Below, in pieces: positions 26,143-36,882 of a stretch of 64,000 nucleotides of DNA; the stretch's first letter is position 1; each line of letters opens with the position of its first letter. The DNA is taken from positions 62,001 through 126,000 of the forward strand of contig CAYXGW010000001.1 in the NCBI GenBank assembly GCA_964464595.1, given 5' to 3'. Source of the stretch: JADFJB01 sp964464595 (lineage in GTDB: Bacteria > Zhuqueibacterota > JdFR-76 > DREG01). The position numbers were made by a program, and so were the translations under genes. The notes below the pieces were generated by a model, which saw only the letters and a program-made list of their open reading frames with translations, was not told where the DNA came from and did not search any database.

Positions 26143-26883
26143 TTATTTGGAATCGGGATCCATAAACTTAGTATTTGGATGCTCTTGCTTCCACGTCAGC
26201 CAGCGAGTTTTAGTTGATTGGAATTCTGCAAGTTTGCGGTCTGCATATTCCCCGCTGATACAGGTTAAACCGTCTTCTCCTGGCATGTGATACCATAAAC
26301 TTTCGGTTTCATAATCATACAATACAAAAGTGAAGTCATATGTCCAGCCGCTAGCACTTAGTGTAAGGATATTGTCACCACCGTCCGAATTCGATAATTC
26401 CCGGCTGTACACGGCAGCCAAATCGACCAGCGGTCAGTAAGCCACAGCCACGTGCACATCGCCAAATTTCTCATCGGCGACTTCGCTAAAACTCAGCCTT
26501 TCAATAGAATAAGCACGAGCATCCTCTTCCAAGCTGATCCCAAGAACTAGAAAAGTGCTGCCATTATCCGGATAACCAAGTTGACCGGGCCAAATCATTA
26601 TAGGCTCAAGAATTGGTGGGATCGCGTTCGGCCCCAGTCCGAACTGAAATTTGCCGGGCTCGAAGCCATATTGACGCACTGCGTGACCTATTTCCCACTT
26701 TTTGCCTGTTGCATCGACGATAAAGATATCTGTTGAATCTGTCTGCACCGGGACATCTGTGATTACTTCATCTTCCTGATTAGGATTTTGCAGATTTTCT
26801 ACAGTTATTTTATCACTCCCACACGCACTCAGAAAGACGAGGGAAACAACAAGGAAGAAACTGGAAATACTGGAAGACTTCAT
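26143..26883 (-). pseudogene. DUF3179 lipoprotein with in-frame UGA at a conserved Cys codon
   Basis: Start chosen at ATG 26883, with TGGAG upstream; it gives a lipoprotein (L-S-A-C near residue 20). The body reads D-P-like I-M-I-W-P-G-Q-L-G-Y-P, F-L-V-L-G-I-S-L-E-E-D-A-R-A-Y-S-I and V-H-V-A-V-A-Y, then TGA at 26434-26436, and in the same frame P-L-V-D-L-A-A, L-Y-D-Y-E-T-E-S-L-W and W-K-Q-E-H-P-N-T. In the DUF3179 family this position is the Cys of Y-C-P-L. So the gene is intact except for one codon, Cys replaced by UGA. It is either a nonsense mutation or selenocysteine/readthrough. Total about 246 codons. Confidence 0.75.
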
Positions 26884-26999
26884 AACTGCTCCATGAACAT
26901 TTATTCTGCGCAAGTTATCTATTTTTATTAGATAACAGTACAAGAACAAAGTTTTATTCCCCTATTCAGAAAATCAGTTCACGCCAGTGATTAAGTTCA

Positions 27000-27227
27000 T
27001 CATCCGACTGTTTCACAAAACCTTAACTTTACGAGCCTGGCAGGTGGTTCAAGGATTGTCCGAATTTGATTAATCAGATCTCCAGATAAATCCACAATCT
27101 GCGCCTTGACGGCGCACAATCTGGTGTCTATGATCAAAAGAAGAAAACAGAAAAGTATTCGAGAGCCGATGATGAATATTTTATTTTGCAAAATTAAGTC
27201 GGATAGGACGCATTTCGCTTTGAACAC
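27000..27227 (-). pseudogene. Truncated paralogue of the T9SS protein at 21198-22514
   Basis: Encodes 75 residues. After a hydrophobic signal-like stretch it reads A-Q-I-V-D-L-S-G-D-L-I-N-Q-I-R-T-I-L-E, closely like the mature N-terminus V-P-D-L-S-G-D-L-L-A-E-I-R of the 438-residue protein, then diverges and stops. The rest of the gene is missing. It adds to the signs of duplication and loss in this part of the window. Confidence 0.55.
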
Positions 27228-27387
27228 CTTTCTCCTGGTTTTAAATAAATAACATAATTTATAATTTTAATATATATTGAAATAAAAGGTTTTAGACCGT
27301 ATTTTTACAACCATAAACATGGTGGGTTTAATAAACAATTAGTCAATTTTAGCCGAGAAGCTTCATCATAAATGTGGAGGCAAGAAA

Positions 27388-29946
27388 ATGTCAAATCTCA
27401 AATATTTTTTAGTGGTTTGTGTTAGCGCTTTATTTTTGCACATATCACCGGCCGACAGTGTATTCTTGCAAAAGTTAGCGCAGAAGTTAAGTTTATATAA
27501 CCAGAAATTCCCTCAGGAGAAGGTTTATCTACAGTTAAACAAATCCGTATTCAAGCCAAAGGAGCACCTTTGGTTTAAGGCTTATGTTGTAGAATCTACT
27601 ACCCATTTACCATCATCCTTGAGCGCCGATCTAACTATTAAACTGATCGATGAAGATGGTGCGGACGTCTTTAAAAAACGATTTAAAATCAAAAAAGGCA
27701 TCGTCACCAAAGACTTTCGCATTCCTAAATCCTTAGAAAAGGGAATGTATTCTCTGGTTGCTTACACCAACTGGATGCAAAACGGTGCTGCAGAGGATGT
27801 CTTCAAACAGGATCTCTTTGTAGTAAACTCAGCTCTGCCGGCGTTTTTCATTCAAGCCGACTTGAGTGATTCGCTATATCAGCCAAAGGTGGAGGTCGGA
27901 GTAAAAATAAGAATAGGGTCACAAGATGGCGCACCGGTTAAAAATCTTGAATTTGAATTTGCTGCCAAAATGGGTGACAAAATTTTTAAGCAAGGTAAAC
28001 AGAAAACGGATAGAGAAGGAGTGGCGCTAATTCAAGTTACATTGCCGGAAGATTTAATGCAACATCCGGTAACTTTAAACATAAAGGCTAAACACAAAAA
28101 GAAGGTTGAAACCAGAACCATCATCATACCCACTCCGGATTCTTTTGTGAATTTGGAGTTTTTCCCTGAAGGTAGTAATCTGATAGACGGAATTAAAACG
28201 AATATTGCCTTCAAAGCCGTGGACAGATACGGATATCCATTTGATTTTAAAGGGGAAGTCATCAACCAGAAGGAGAAGGTGGTTTCAAAAATTAAGACTT
28301 ATCATGATGGTGTGGGCGTATTTTCACTGACTCCGAATACCGGGGACGCATATCGTGTTCGAATTACAAATCCAACGGGAATCGGTAAAATGTTTGATCT
28401 ACCTAACAGTTCTCGAAATGGTATGGCGTTATCGGTTGAGGAGGTGACCAGAGATTTTATCACCATTCTGGTAAGGGCTGTCGGTCGGACCGAAGGAGAA
28501 AAAACAGTTTGGGTCGGCCAGGTTCGTGGCAATATCTATTGGTCAGAAGATGTTTCAATGCGAGATTCAATTATAGTCAAGATCCCCACAAAGAAATTTC
28601 CTGTGGGCGTAGCTCAACTTACCGTATTTGACAGTGCCGGTGTTCCGGCTGCAGAGCGGTTGCTTTTTGTCAACCAACACAAGATAATGCACATAGACGT
28701 TACAACAGATAAGATAGAATATGATACAAAAGAAATGGTAGGTCTCACAATTTTTGTGGATGATGAAAATAGAATGCCAATACCGGCGAATTTATGCATA
28801 TCCATCCAATCGGCAAATCGATCGTACTTAGACACAACGCCGAATATTTGGTCAACCCTGTTTTTAACATCCGAATTAGATGGCAAGATCGACCACCCCA
28901 ATTTTTATTTTGAAACGTCGCCAGAAGCCGATGCAGCTTTAGATCAATTACTCGTGAGCCAAAAACTGCGGCGGTTTAGCTGGAAAAAGATTGTAGAAAT
29001 GGATGAAAATCAAGGCCTGGCATATGTAAGTGCCGGCGCCGTCTCGGGAGAGGTTTACCATATAGATGGGAAACCCGCTGAGAATGCAAGGGTCTGGCTT
29101 AAAAATACGGCCGGAAAAACACTTGAAACTCAAACCGATAGTGATGGGAAGTTTCAATTCTTTTCTGATGGCTCGACTGATTTGGACGTTCAGGTCATCA
29201 AGGCAAAAACAGAGGGTGGAAGTGAGAAGGTCAAAATTATTCAGGACGAAACGTTTGCTCAAAAGGTGAATAAATTTTGTGTACTGGGTGTAGAGCAAAA
29301 GATATTTAATGACGTAAGACTGGATAAGTATAAGTATCCGCAAAACTGGGAAAATGCCGCGGCAGTTGCAAACGCAAAAATGGTCGATAAATACTTTTGG
29401 AGTACTGAAAAAGCAACTGTCCAGGACGATAAGATTCCGGTCTGGAAACAAGTAATATCTTCGGTGGGTGTTTTGGAAGCGGTTAGAATGATTAAGTCCT
29501 ACAGCATAAGGGGCACAGGTATCTTTTTCCGCGGAGCATCATCAATTAATAATCCCAGAGGCGCCTTGATTGTGCTGGATGGTATGAAATTGGGTTATGA
29601 TTACAGGACATTAAATAGCATCAATCCCAATGATATAGATGATATAAAAATCCATCTGTCTACGCTCGAAATTATGAGATTTGATTCTTTCGCTTTTGAC
29701 GGAGTAATCGAAGTTACGACAAAAAGCGGACGAAACAAGGGTATTGGCAGGACAGAACGAAGCCGGTTTACTATGAAACATCCATTCTGGATGCCAGATA
29801 TTCATGTGGACAATACGGGTGAAGTCGGTTTCAATTACTACAATCCGGACAAAACTCTCTCCATAATGGGTATTATGGAAGGGATTAGCAATGATGGGAA
29901 GCCAGGCAGGGCTGTATTCCGGTATTCGATTCATGAGGAAAAATAA
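27388..29946 (+). CDS. Exported MG2/carboxypeptidase-regulatory protein with TonB-plug domain
   Basis: The protein has 852 residues with a signal peptide and GTGGAGG before the ATG. The N-terminal K-V-Y-L-Q-L-N-K-S-V-F-K-P-K-E-H-L-W-F-K-A is the alpha-2-macroglobulin MG2-type domain. Around 550-600 is a carboxypeptidase-regulatory-like beta domain (V-S-G-E-V-Y-H-I-D-G). Near 720-780 is a TonB-receptor plug-like segment (I-F-F-R-G-A-S-S, A-L-I-V-L-D-G-M, I-E-V-T-T-K-S-G-R). No beta-barrel follows. Such proteins are common in Bacteroidota and relatives near SusCD systems; the role is unclear, perhaps an accessory of TonB uptake. Confidence 0.8.
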   Translation: MSNLKYFLVVCVSALFLHISPADSVFLQKLAQKLSLYNQKFPQEKVYLQLNKSVFKPKEHLWFKAYVVESTTHLPSSLSADLTIKLIDEDGADVFKKRFKIKKGIVTKDFRIPKSLEKGMYSLVAYTNWMQNGAAEDVFKQDLFVVNSALPAFFIQADLSDSLYQPKVEVGVKIRIGSQDGAPVKNLEFEFAAKMGDKIFKQGKQKTDREGVALIQVTLPEDLMQHPVTLNIKAKHKKKVETRTIIIPTPDSFVNLEFFPEGSNLIDGIKTNIAFKAVDRYGYPFDFKGEVINQKEKVVSKIKTYHDGVGVFSLTPNTGDAYRVRITNPTGIGKMFDLPNSSRNGMALSVEEVTRDFITILVRAVGRTEGEKTVWVGQVRGNIYWSEDVSMRDSIIVKIPTKKFPVGVAQLTVFDSAGVPAAERLLFVNQHKIMHIDVTTDKIEYDTKEMVGLTIFVDDENRMPIPANLCISIQSANRSYLDTTPNIWSTLFLTSELDGKIDHPNFYFETSPEADAALDQLLVSQKLRRFSWKKIVEMDENQGLAYVSAGAVSGEVYHIDGKPAENARVWLKNTAGKTLETQTDSDGKFQFFSDGSTDLDVQVIKAKTEGGSEKVKIIQDETFAQKVNKFCVLGVEQKIFNDVRLDKYKYPQNWENAAAVANAKMVDKYFWSTEKATVQDDKIPVWKQVISSVGVLEAVRMIKSYSIRGTGIFFRGASSINNPRGALIVLDGMKLGYDYRTLNSINPNDIDDIKIHLSTLEIMRFDSFAFDGVIEVTTKSGRNKGIGRTERSRFTMKHPFWMPDIHVDNTGEVGFNYYNPDKTLSIMGIMEGISNDGKPGRAVFRYSIHEEK

Positions 29947-30592
29947 GGTTCATCCTTACAATGCGTATTTTTTTTACATCTGGTATTAGCTATTTTGACA
30001 AAATCCAGATAATTAGTATGATTTTAAAAAAGTACGAACCATATCGCTGTTTTAATTTTTAAAATATTTTATCTCGATTTCAATCCCATAGAGATACTAT
30101 ATTTGTAGCAATTCTATTCCTATGGTCCCGTTAAAGTCCTGTAAGGACGAGTTATAAGTTGCCAAGTGTTTACTATTCCGTCCCTAGGAAATATGCTATT
30201 TTTCTTGTAGAATGATTGCTATTAATATATTGTCCCTACTGGGTCTGTTAACTGAAGTTCTGCTAATCCTTTAAATTATATGGTATTCTTCAATTTTAAC
30301 CACCAAGCCGAAAAACAATTTTAGAGATAAGTAGGCATTTTTATGATGAACCTAAAATAATAACTCTTTGCATTAGGTGAATTCACGTTTATGAATTCAT
30401 ATTTATTAACTTGATTGTTTGTAATATTTTTCATACCTGTTCAGGCCCCGATCTGTCATCCTCCGGAACGAATCGGAGCGTCCTGCCGCTGGGATCTTTT
30501 TTATTGTCAAATTCAAATCTGTTGAATTACATTGACCTGTCATTTATTGTGAGCAATAAGAATGCGCTTGGAAATATATTTCCAAACTACAG
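29947..30592. other. 646-bp gene-free region
   Basis: No supported gene. It contains small palindromes such as GTCCTGTAAGGAC near 30135 and GTCCCTAGGAAA near 30180, spaced like decayed interspersed repeats. Promoter position unknown. Confidence 0.5.
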
Positions 30593-30630
30593 AAAAAACC
30601 CCCGCCCTGCTAAGCAGGGAGGGGGTTTTT
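30593..30630. terminator. Strong bidirectional terminator
   Basis: CCCCCGCCCTGC pairs with GCAGGGAGGGGG, flanked by a run of A on the left and T on the right, so it can stop transcription from both sides. It lies 46 bases after the SusD stop (minus strand). Confidence 0.9.
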
Positions 30631-30675
30631 AATCAAGATTAAACTGAGACTGATATTAAGGGAAACAAACTTCGC

Positions 30676-32088
30676 CTAATATCCCGGATTCTGCGCGATG
30701 TTCGGGTTTACATCCAATTCTTGCGCAGGAATTGGAAATATCCAATAGTCACTAGGATAAGCAATAAAACCAACATCGCCTGTAAAGTCTACTCTTACAA
30801 CATCCATTTTATGACGAGTGATATCAAAAATTCTATGTCCTTCATTAGCCAATTCAATTCTTCTTTCGATTAAGATATCAGCCAACAAAGCGTCACCAGT
30901 TAAAGTTACATCAGGGGCAGTAGATAAAGCTCTTTGCCTAATCAAGTTCAAGTCTGCCTGTGCACCGGCATCATTTCCTGATCTTGCGTAAGCTTCTGCT
31001 CTGTTCAGGTATACTTCAGAAAGCCTGATCAAAGGTATATTGTCAAGGTTGGTTACAGTCGGATATTTATTGACTCGCATACTTGCGTAAGGCCCTGTAA
31101 GATCCGGATCGAAAGTGAACATTCCTAACCTGATATCATTAGGATCTATCAAATTCAACAGATCCTTCGAAGGAAGGTAATCACCGTAACCGGATTTTCT
31201 ATACATTCCGCCCAAACTATTACTTCCAACATTGTCGGCGTCACTGTTTGATATTTCTAATATAGCCTCGGATGATCCGCCATCGCTAAACATGGTTAAA
31301 TAACTACCGGCAGATACAAGACTATACTTGCCGCTGTTGATAACCGCGTCAGCCATTGCAATTGAATTAGTGTAGTCATCCATATAGAGATAGACTCTTG
31401 AAAGCAATGCCTGTGCTGCTTCTTTTGTGAAGAGAAAGGGACCTGCACGGGTCAATGTCATCTTGCCAATAGCAGTATTGAAATCAGCAATTATTTGAGT
31501 ATAGACTTCAGAAACCGTATTTTTACTAGGAAGGTTTGTAATGTCAAAACTTGTTATGATCGGAACGCCCGGGTGAGAGGCGCCTCCGGAGAACGTAAAG
31601 TGCTGTGCATACATTTTCACCAGGTCAAAATATGCTAATGCTCTAATTGCATAGGCTTCGCCAATGAGTTGATTAAATTCGGTCACTGAAGCGGATGGCG
31701 GTTCAAACCCCTCCCCTGCATTAATCATACTATTAAGTATGTTGATGGCTTCATACACTTCTCTCCAAAGAGCTACTTCATATGAGTGACCTGATGTTGG
31801 TGAGCCTTCATAGTCTGCAAATTCTTGATACCTGTTGGCTTGAGCGCTCTGTTTAACATCCTCACTCAAGAGATCAGGGACAAGCAGCATGGTACGTCCA
31901 TACCAGGATGAACCCTGCACTTGGTTATAACCACCACCGACTCCAGCCCGAAAATCATCCATAGTTTTAAAAAATGCATCATTTGATATACTTTGCTGAG
32001 GCTCAATTGCTAAGTGATCGCAGGAATAGCTGGATATTCCCACCACCAGAAATAGCAAAGCCACTGTAAAATTCTTTAATCGTTTCAT
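30676..32088 (-). CDS. SusD/RagB-family outer-membrane lipoprotein
   Basis: The protein has 470 residues. The lipobox S-Y-S-C is near residue 23. A SusD-like N-terminal helical part (A-F-F-K-T-M-D-D-F-R-A-G) is followed by E-A-Y-A-I-R-A-L-A-Y-F-D-L-V-K, and the C-terminal R-L-S-E-V-Y-L-N-R-A-E-A-Y and R-R-I-E-L-A-N-E-G-H-R are family signatures. It caps the SusC barrel and binds the nutrient at the cell surface. The substrate cannot be read from sequence; no glycoside hydrolase is nearby. It follows the SusC gene by 42 bases. Confidence 0.95.
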   Translation of the reverse strand: MKRLKNFTVALLFLVVGISSYSCDHLAIEPQQSISNDAFFKTMDDFRAGVGGGYNQVQGSSWYGRTMLLVPDLLSEDVKQSAQANRYQEFADYEGSPTSGHSYEVALWREVYEAINILNSMINAGEGFEPPSASVTEFNQLIGEAYAIRALAYFDLVKMYAQHFTFSGGASHPGVPIITSFDITNLPSKNTVSEVYTQIIADFNTAIGKMTLTRAGPFLFTKEAAQALLSRVYLYMDDYTNSIAMADAVINSGKYSLVSAGSYLTMFSDGGSSEAILEISNSDADNVGSNSLGGMYRKSGYGDYLPSKDLLNLIDPNDIRLGMFTFDPDLTGPYASMRVNKYPTVTNLDNIPLIRLSEVYLNRAEAYARSGNDAGAQADLNLIRQRALSTAPDVTLTGDALLADILIERRIELANEGHRIFDITRHKMDVVRVDFTGDVGFIAYPSDYWIFPIPAQELDVNPNIAQNPGY

Positions 32089-32130
32089 TTTGACGTTCCT
32101 TAATTAAAATGTTTAATTTATTTTATCACC

Positions 32131-35100
32131 TTAGAATCCGATGTTCCAACCGAAACTAACGGTTTTACTATTAGGTGTACCTGTATTAAAAACACCACTT
32201 ATAACTTGCTCAGGATCAAAATGAAGGTCATCATCCGCTACCCATGTGAAATAATTATTAAGAGTAACGTATGCCTCAAGTGAACCCACTTTCGCAAAGC
32301 TTGCCCATGTTTCCGGCATTCGATAAGCTAGTCTCACGTTTTTCAGGCGTATATAATCGCCTTTTTGCAGGTATCTGGAAGAGTTATTAGGTTGTGAGCC
32401 TGAATTACCACCCCATCTTAATTGTGGGGCTTTGGCAATGTCACCAGGATTTTGCCAGCGGTTTTCCCATAGCCACGTCGATGTTGAACGTGGTGCATAT
32501 CTTCCATCGCCATGATAAAATCTGGCTGCACCTTCAAATAAATAATTTCCGAAAGTATAATTGGCTGAAGCACTAAATGTAAATCTTTTATACTGTCCAA
32601 AAATACCAAAGCTTCCTATTAAATCCGGTGTGCCGCTTTTGCCGTCATAAATACGTCCGGTCTCGTTAAGCGAGCTGGTTGTCGCGGTCTTTGTTTCGTC
32701 AGTATAATACAGAGGTTTACCATTGTCAGGGTCGACACCTGCCCAAGGTAAGAGATAGTATTCTTGATAGTCTCTACCCTCTTCTCTTCTTTTGGTTCCG
32801 GCAATAAATGGACTTGAGAGTTTGGTAAGTTTATTCTTTAGTGTTGTTACATTGAAATGCAAAGCAAAGTTAAACTCTCTTTTCCTCATGATATCTGCCT
32901 GCACTGAGAATTCCATCCCGCTGTTTTCCATATCACCAAAATTCTGCAGGAGACTTGTGAAACCGGTTGTATATGATATCGGTACATCTAGAAGAAGATC
33001 AGTTGAAGTTTTTTTGTACCAATTAAAAGAACCTGAAAGTCTGTTATCCATTATCGCATAATCAAAACCTATATTTAGATTACCCTGCGATTCCCAGGTC
33101 AAAGCAGAATTTTGAACTTGTGATGGCGCTGCTCCCGGAGCTCCGTCATATGCAATGTTAAAACCATACAGACCCTGCCATTCATAGTTACCTATTGCGG
33201 CGTTACCGACCTGACCATAACTGGTTCTAAATTTCAAATAATCAACAAAATTAATATTGTCCATGAACGATTCTTCGGTCACGGAGTAGCCGAATCCCAC
33301 AGCCCAGAAATTTCCCCATCTCTGATCGGGGCCGAACCTTGATGAACCGTCAGTTCTGAAAGAACCGGAGAAATAGTACTTTCTGTTATAATCATAATTA
33401 AGTCTTGCAAAAACAGATTCGAATCTAAAAGAATTTCTATCACTTCCACTTGGTACAGTTTCTATGAGTGCGGCGCTATTAGCAGTTAATAGATCAGGAT
33501 GAGCAAATTGCTGACCCCAGAGTTCAACCCGGTCCCTGCTGGATTTATTAGCTTCATATCCAACAACTGTATCAAAACTATGCACATCACTGAAAGTGTT
33601 ATAATAATTAATCGTTTGGGTGCCTTGCCAGGTAATATTATCTGATCTAGCTTCGTTAACTTCTCCACCAGAATTTCTACCGCTGCCGTATCGTGCGTTG
33701 TAAAATGCATAGTCATCTAATTCATATAAATCAAAACTCCAGGACGACTGGAAGGAGATGTTTTTATTCAACTTATATGTGCCCGAAAGATGATCTTGTA
33801 GACGCGAAGTTTCTCTTTTCTTTGGATTTTCAACCAGACCACCTAAGGGGTTATTTCCACCCATTATATTCTTTGCCTGATGGGCGCCATAAAACTGTCC
33901 TTCTTCATTATAAACAGGTACTGCAGGCGGCATAAAAACAGCCATGTAGAAAGGCGCTTCCCATGCGGAACCGTCATTGATAGCCCTTTGATTAGTGTAT
34001 GCAACATTCAAATTATTAGAAATGCTGAATTTTTCGGATAGCTGCGCTGTAACGTTTATTCTTGAAGAATAACGCTCGAAGAAGATTGTTTCTACAGTAC
34101 CTTGTTGATCAAAATAGCTGCCGGAAATGAAATAAGAAAAATTATCGCTGCCGCCGGTTGCACTAAGGTCAAATGAACTGGTGGCTCCTGTTCGAGTTAT
34201 TTCATCTATCCAATTGGTATTGCCGAATCCTTTACTGAGAAGAGGAAATGTTTCCTGATATTGTTGCTCGGACTCTTCAACAGTCCTACCTCTGTTGACA
34301 TTCGCTTCAATAAAGTAATCGTGGTATTGTTCCCCACTAAGTCCTTGAAGAAGATTACCATGGGCAAAATCAGAATATCCTCTTTGGATTTTAAAATCAA
34401 ATTTTGGTCCGGATGCAAAAATATCATTGCCGGCTACTCCACCTTTGGTGGTTATAAGGATAACACCATTAGCACCGCGGGAGCCGTAAATGGCAGTTGA
34501 GGCTGCGTCCTTAAGGACAACCAGACTCTCAATATCATTTGGGTTAATGGTCGCAAGCGCATTTGCAGTACGGCCACCGTTATTAAACCCTGTTCTTCCA
34601 ATATCATCAGTCAACATCGGGATTCCATCAACAACATATAGCGGCTCGCTGCCTGCAGTAATTGAACCAATCCCTCTTACACGAATAGAAATTCCAGCGC
34701 CAGGGGCACCGTCATTGGACTGAACTTGAACACCGGGAGTTCCCTGTAATATATCCTGAAAAGTCGTTGTAGGAAGTTGTTCCAGCTTTTTAGCTGAAAT
34801 AGATACCACGGCACCCGTTAATGCTTCCTTGCGAGCTGTTCCGTAGCCGATCATGACGATCTCATCGAGTCCGATGGGATCAATCGTCAGGATAAAAGAA
34901 TGGGTAATCGCACCTGGCGATAGTTTGATCGTCTCGGAGCCTGCTTTAAAACCGATGAACCTGGCGATCAGCTGCACTTACTGGCCCCTCGCCATCACTG
35001 GAGGTATGTTGATGCTAAACGCACCCTCCAGATCAGTGGCTGCACCCATCCTCGTGCCTTGAATAAGCACGTTAGCGCCAGGCAGTGGATCGCCGGCTTT

Positions 35101-35199
35101 GTCAAAAACAGTACCGGTAATTGTGGCGCCTTGTTGCGCAAACGCTAGAAACGGTAAAAATAAAAAAATACATGCGAATATTATGGATTTTGATTTCAT
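32131..35199 (-). pseudogene. SusC/RagA-family TonB receptor interrupted by one in-frame TAA
   Basis: The N-terminal part (35199-34981, 73 codons) has a signal peptide ending A-F-A-Q and a carboxypeptidase-regulatory domain (G-T-V-F-D-K-A-G-D-P-L-P-G-A-N-V). TAA at 34978-34980 follows M-A-R-G-Q. The same frame then continues for 948 codons with F-I-G-F-K-A-G, the plug (V-V-S-I-S-A-K-K-L, R-G-I-G-S-I-T-A-G-S-E-P-L-Y-V-V-D-G) and a full barrel ending W-N-I-G-F. A single G-to-T change of GAA would explain the stop. Without readthrough the barrel would lack its signal peptide. Combined length, about 1022 residues, is normal. Confidence 0.88.
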
Positions 35200-36192
35200 A
35201 ATAGGCGCTCCTCTTTTAGTTAAAAGTTAATAAATAAATCTACAAAACAGTACAACTCGAAATATATTTACCTCCTTATCTTGATTTAGAAATTTAATTA
35301 ATTTGTTTATTATCTAGCTATATATCTAATTGGAAATTCAATTTAATTATAAATTGAGACACAGTTGTTATAATACTAATCTTGAAAAATGGAATTGATG
35401 ATAAAATCTCTTGTAAAGATGGGTGATGAATAATTTTCCGAATGGAAACAGCATACTCCATATGGTATTCTAAGGAAGTTTGTTTTGAAACATATGTTTC
35501 ATTATTTATTTTTAACAAAAATAACAATATAATATATTTTTTAAAAATAGCAAGAATTTTTTTCAATTAGTTGTATGTACTAAATTATTATGTCACAGAA
35601 AACTAAGAAAATAATGATAAATAATCATAAGTTGTCTCAACAATATTAAAGGAAATTTAAACAGTAATTGTAAGAAACCATACTTTTTCCTTTGAGGCTG
35701 AACATATCAAACCATAAATTCGCCTTTTTCTATAATTTTTAACTGCAAAATTATCAATAAATTTTTCTACTTATGTTCAGAATGCTGCTTTTCACATCTT
35801 CAATAGCTTCTATTCTTTCATGTGTTTTGGTTTTCATATCTTTGACCGATACCAGGCTGGGGAAAAAAACATTTAATTCTTTTCCATAACTCTTTCAACC
35901 AAAGCAAATTAAGTTCCTTGCGTATGATTACATTGATAGTACTAATTCAATTGTATTCTAAAGCAAAACTATTTGGACAATACTCAAATCACAAATCTAT
36001 TCATTGACTATCTTAAAGTTGGTTCCTAATAAACACAGGGTTTTTTTAATTTAAGTATTTTTGAAGAAACTATCCCCTGAATTTAGCATTCCAAAATTCC
36101 TTATTTATTTAGTTGAATTTCTTTATAAAAAGTGCGTAAATTATGCAACTCATCTGTAAATTATCTGGTTTTCTGCCTGAGATTGTTTCTAA
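35200..36192. other. Nearly 1 kb without a supported gene
   Basis: Very AT-rich. It must contain the promoter of the SusCD pair and of the PTS operon. A short minus-strand frame near 35770-35870 (M-K-T-K-T-H-E-R-I-E-A-I-E-D-V-K) looks like a possible remnant but is too short to name. Around 35885-35935 is a sequence similar to one at 22553-22612 (AAGTTCCTTGCGT and flanks). PTS IIA and IIB genes, expected upstream of IIC, are not here. Confidence 0.5.
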
Positions 36193-36882
36193 ATGATAAA
36201 TGAAGTCTTGGTGGTGTTTTTTGTTGGCGGAGTTATTGGGCTTGATTCAACAGCTGCCTGGCAGGTTTTAATATCACATCCAATTATTGCCTGCACACTA
36301 ATCGGAACAATTTTAGGAGATCCTCAGCTTGGTTTATATTTTGGAATTATTTTTGAGTTAATCTGGCTTTACGATGTCCCCACCGGCGGGGCAAAATATC
36401 CGGAAGGAAACATCGGCTCATTCGTCGGTCTGATGATTGCTCTTTCAATTCAGAATAATTCAAGCTTCTCGGAACCTTGGATTATTCTACTTACATCTGT
36501 CTTTGCAATAATCATTGCTTATATTTTTGGCTCTGCCATCGTAAAATTACGCCAGTTTAACAAACGCTTAATTGAAAAGGCCGATCAGTTTGCTGAAACC
36601 GGTGATGTTAATGGCGTTGAAAGGATTCATCTGATTGGTTTCGTTTTGGCATATTTTCACAGTGCGTTACTTAGTTTAGTATTTTATTTAAGTGGATTAT
36701 TTATTGTGAATCAGCTTTTAATACAGTTACCGGCTGAAGCCCCGTTGACAAAGCAACAAATTCAGCTGGTCTTCTTAGCGATGGGATCAGTTATCATTTT
36801 CCAATTATTTTTTGAGCGAAAGAATATGCGTTACTTGGTATTAGCTATTTTTGCCGGAATGCTCTTAACTATCATATCTTAA
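36193..36882 (+). CDS. PTS system mannose-family IIC subunit
   Basis: The protein has 229 residues and about six to seven hydrophobic segments. The IIC hallmarks are G-L-D-S-T-A-A-W-Q near residue 17, a G-T-I-L-G-D-P-Q-L-G-L segment, and W-L-Y-D-V-P-T-G-G-A-K-Y-P-E-G-N near 60. It forms the membrane channel with IID for sugar uptake and phosphorylation. The IID gene starts on the base after the stop. No IIA/IIB subunits are encoded next to it. Confidence 0.9.
   Translation: MINEVLVVFFVGGVIGLDSTAAWQVLISHPIIACTLIGTILGDPQLGLYFGIIFELIWLYDVPTGGAKYPEGNIGSFVGLMIALSIQNNSSFSEPWIILLTSVFAIIIAYIFGSAIVKLRQFNKRLIEKADQFAETGDVNGVERIHLIGFVLAYFHSALLSLVFYLSGLFIVNQLLIQLPAEAPLTKQQIQLVFLAMGSVIIFQLFFERKNMRYLVLAIFAGMLLTIIS

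Noticed and set aside
25566..26217. Plus-strand frames of 71-94 codons
   Set aside because: They run across the asparaginase fragment and a non-coding repeat and show no protein signature.
35318..35566. 82-codon minus-strand frame
   Set aside because: Low-complexity AT-driven frame without start signal or known domain.
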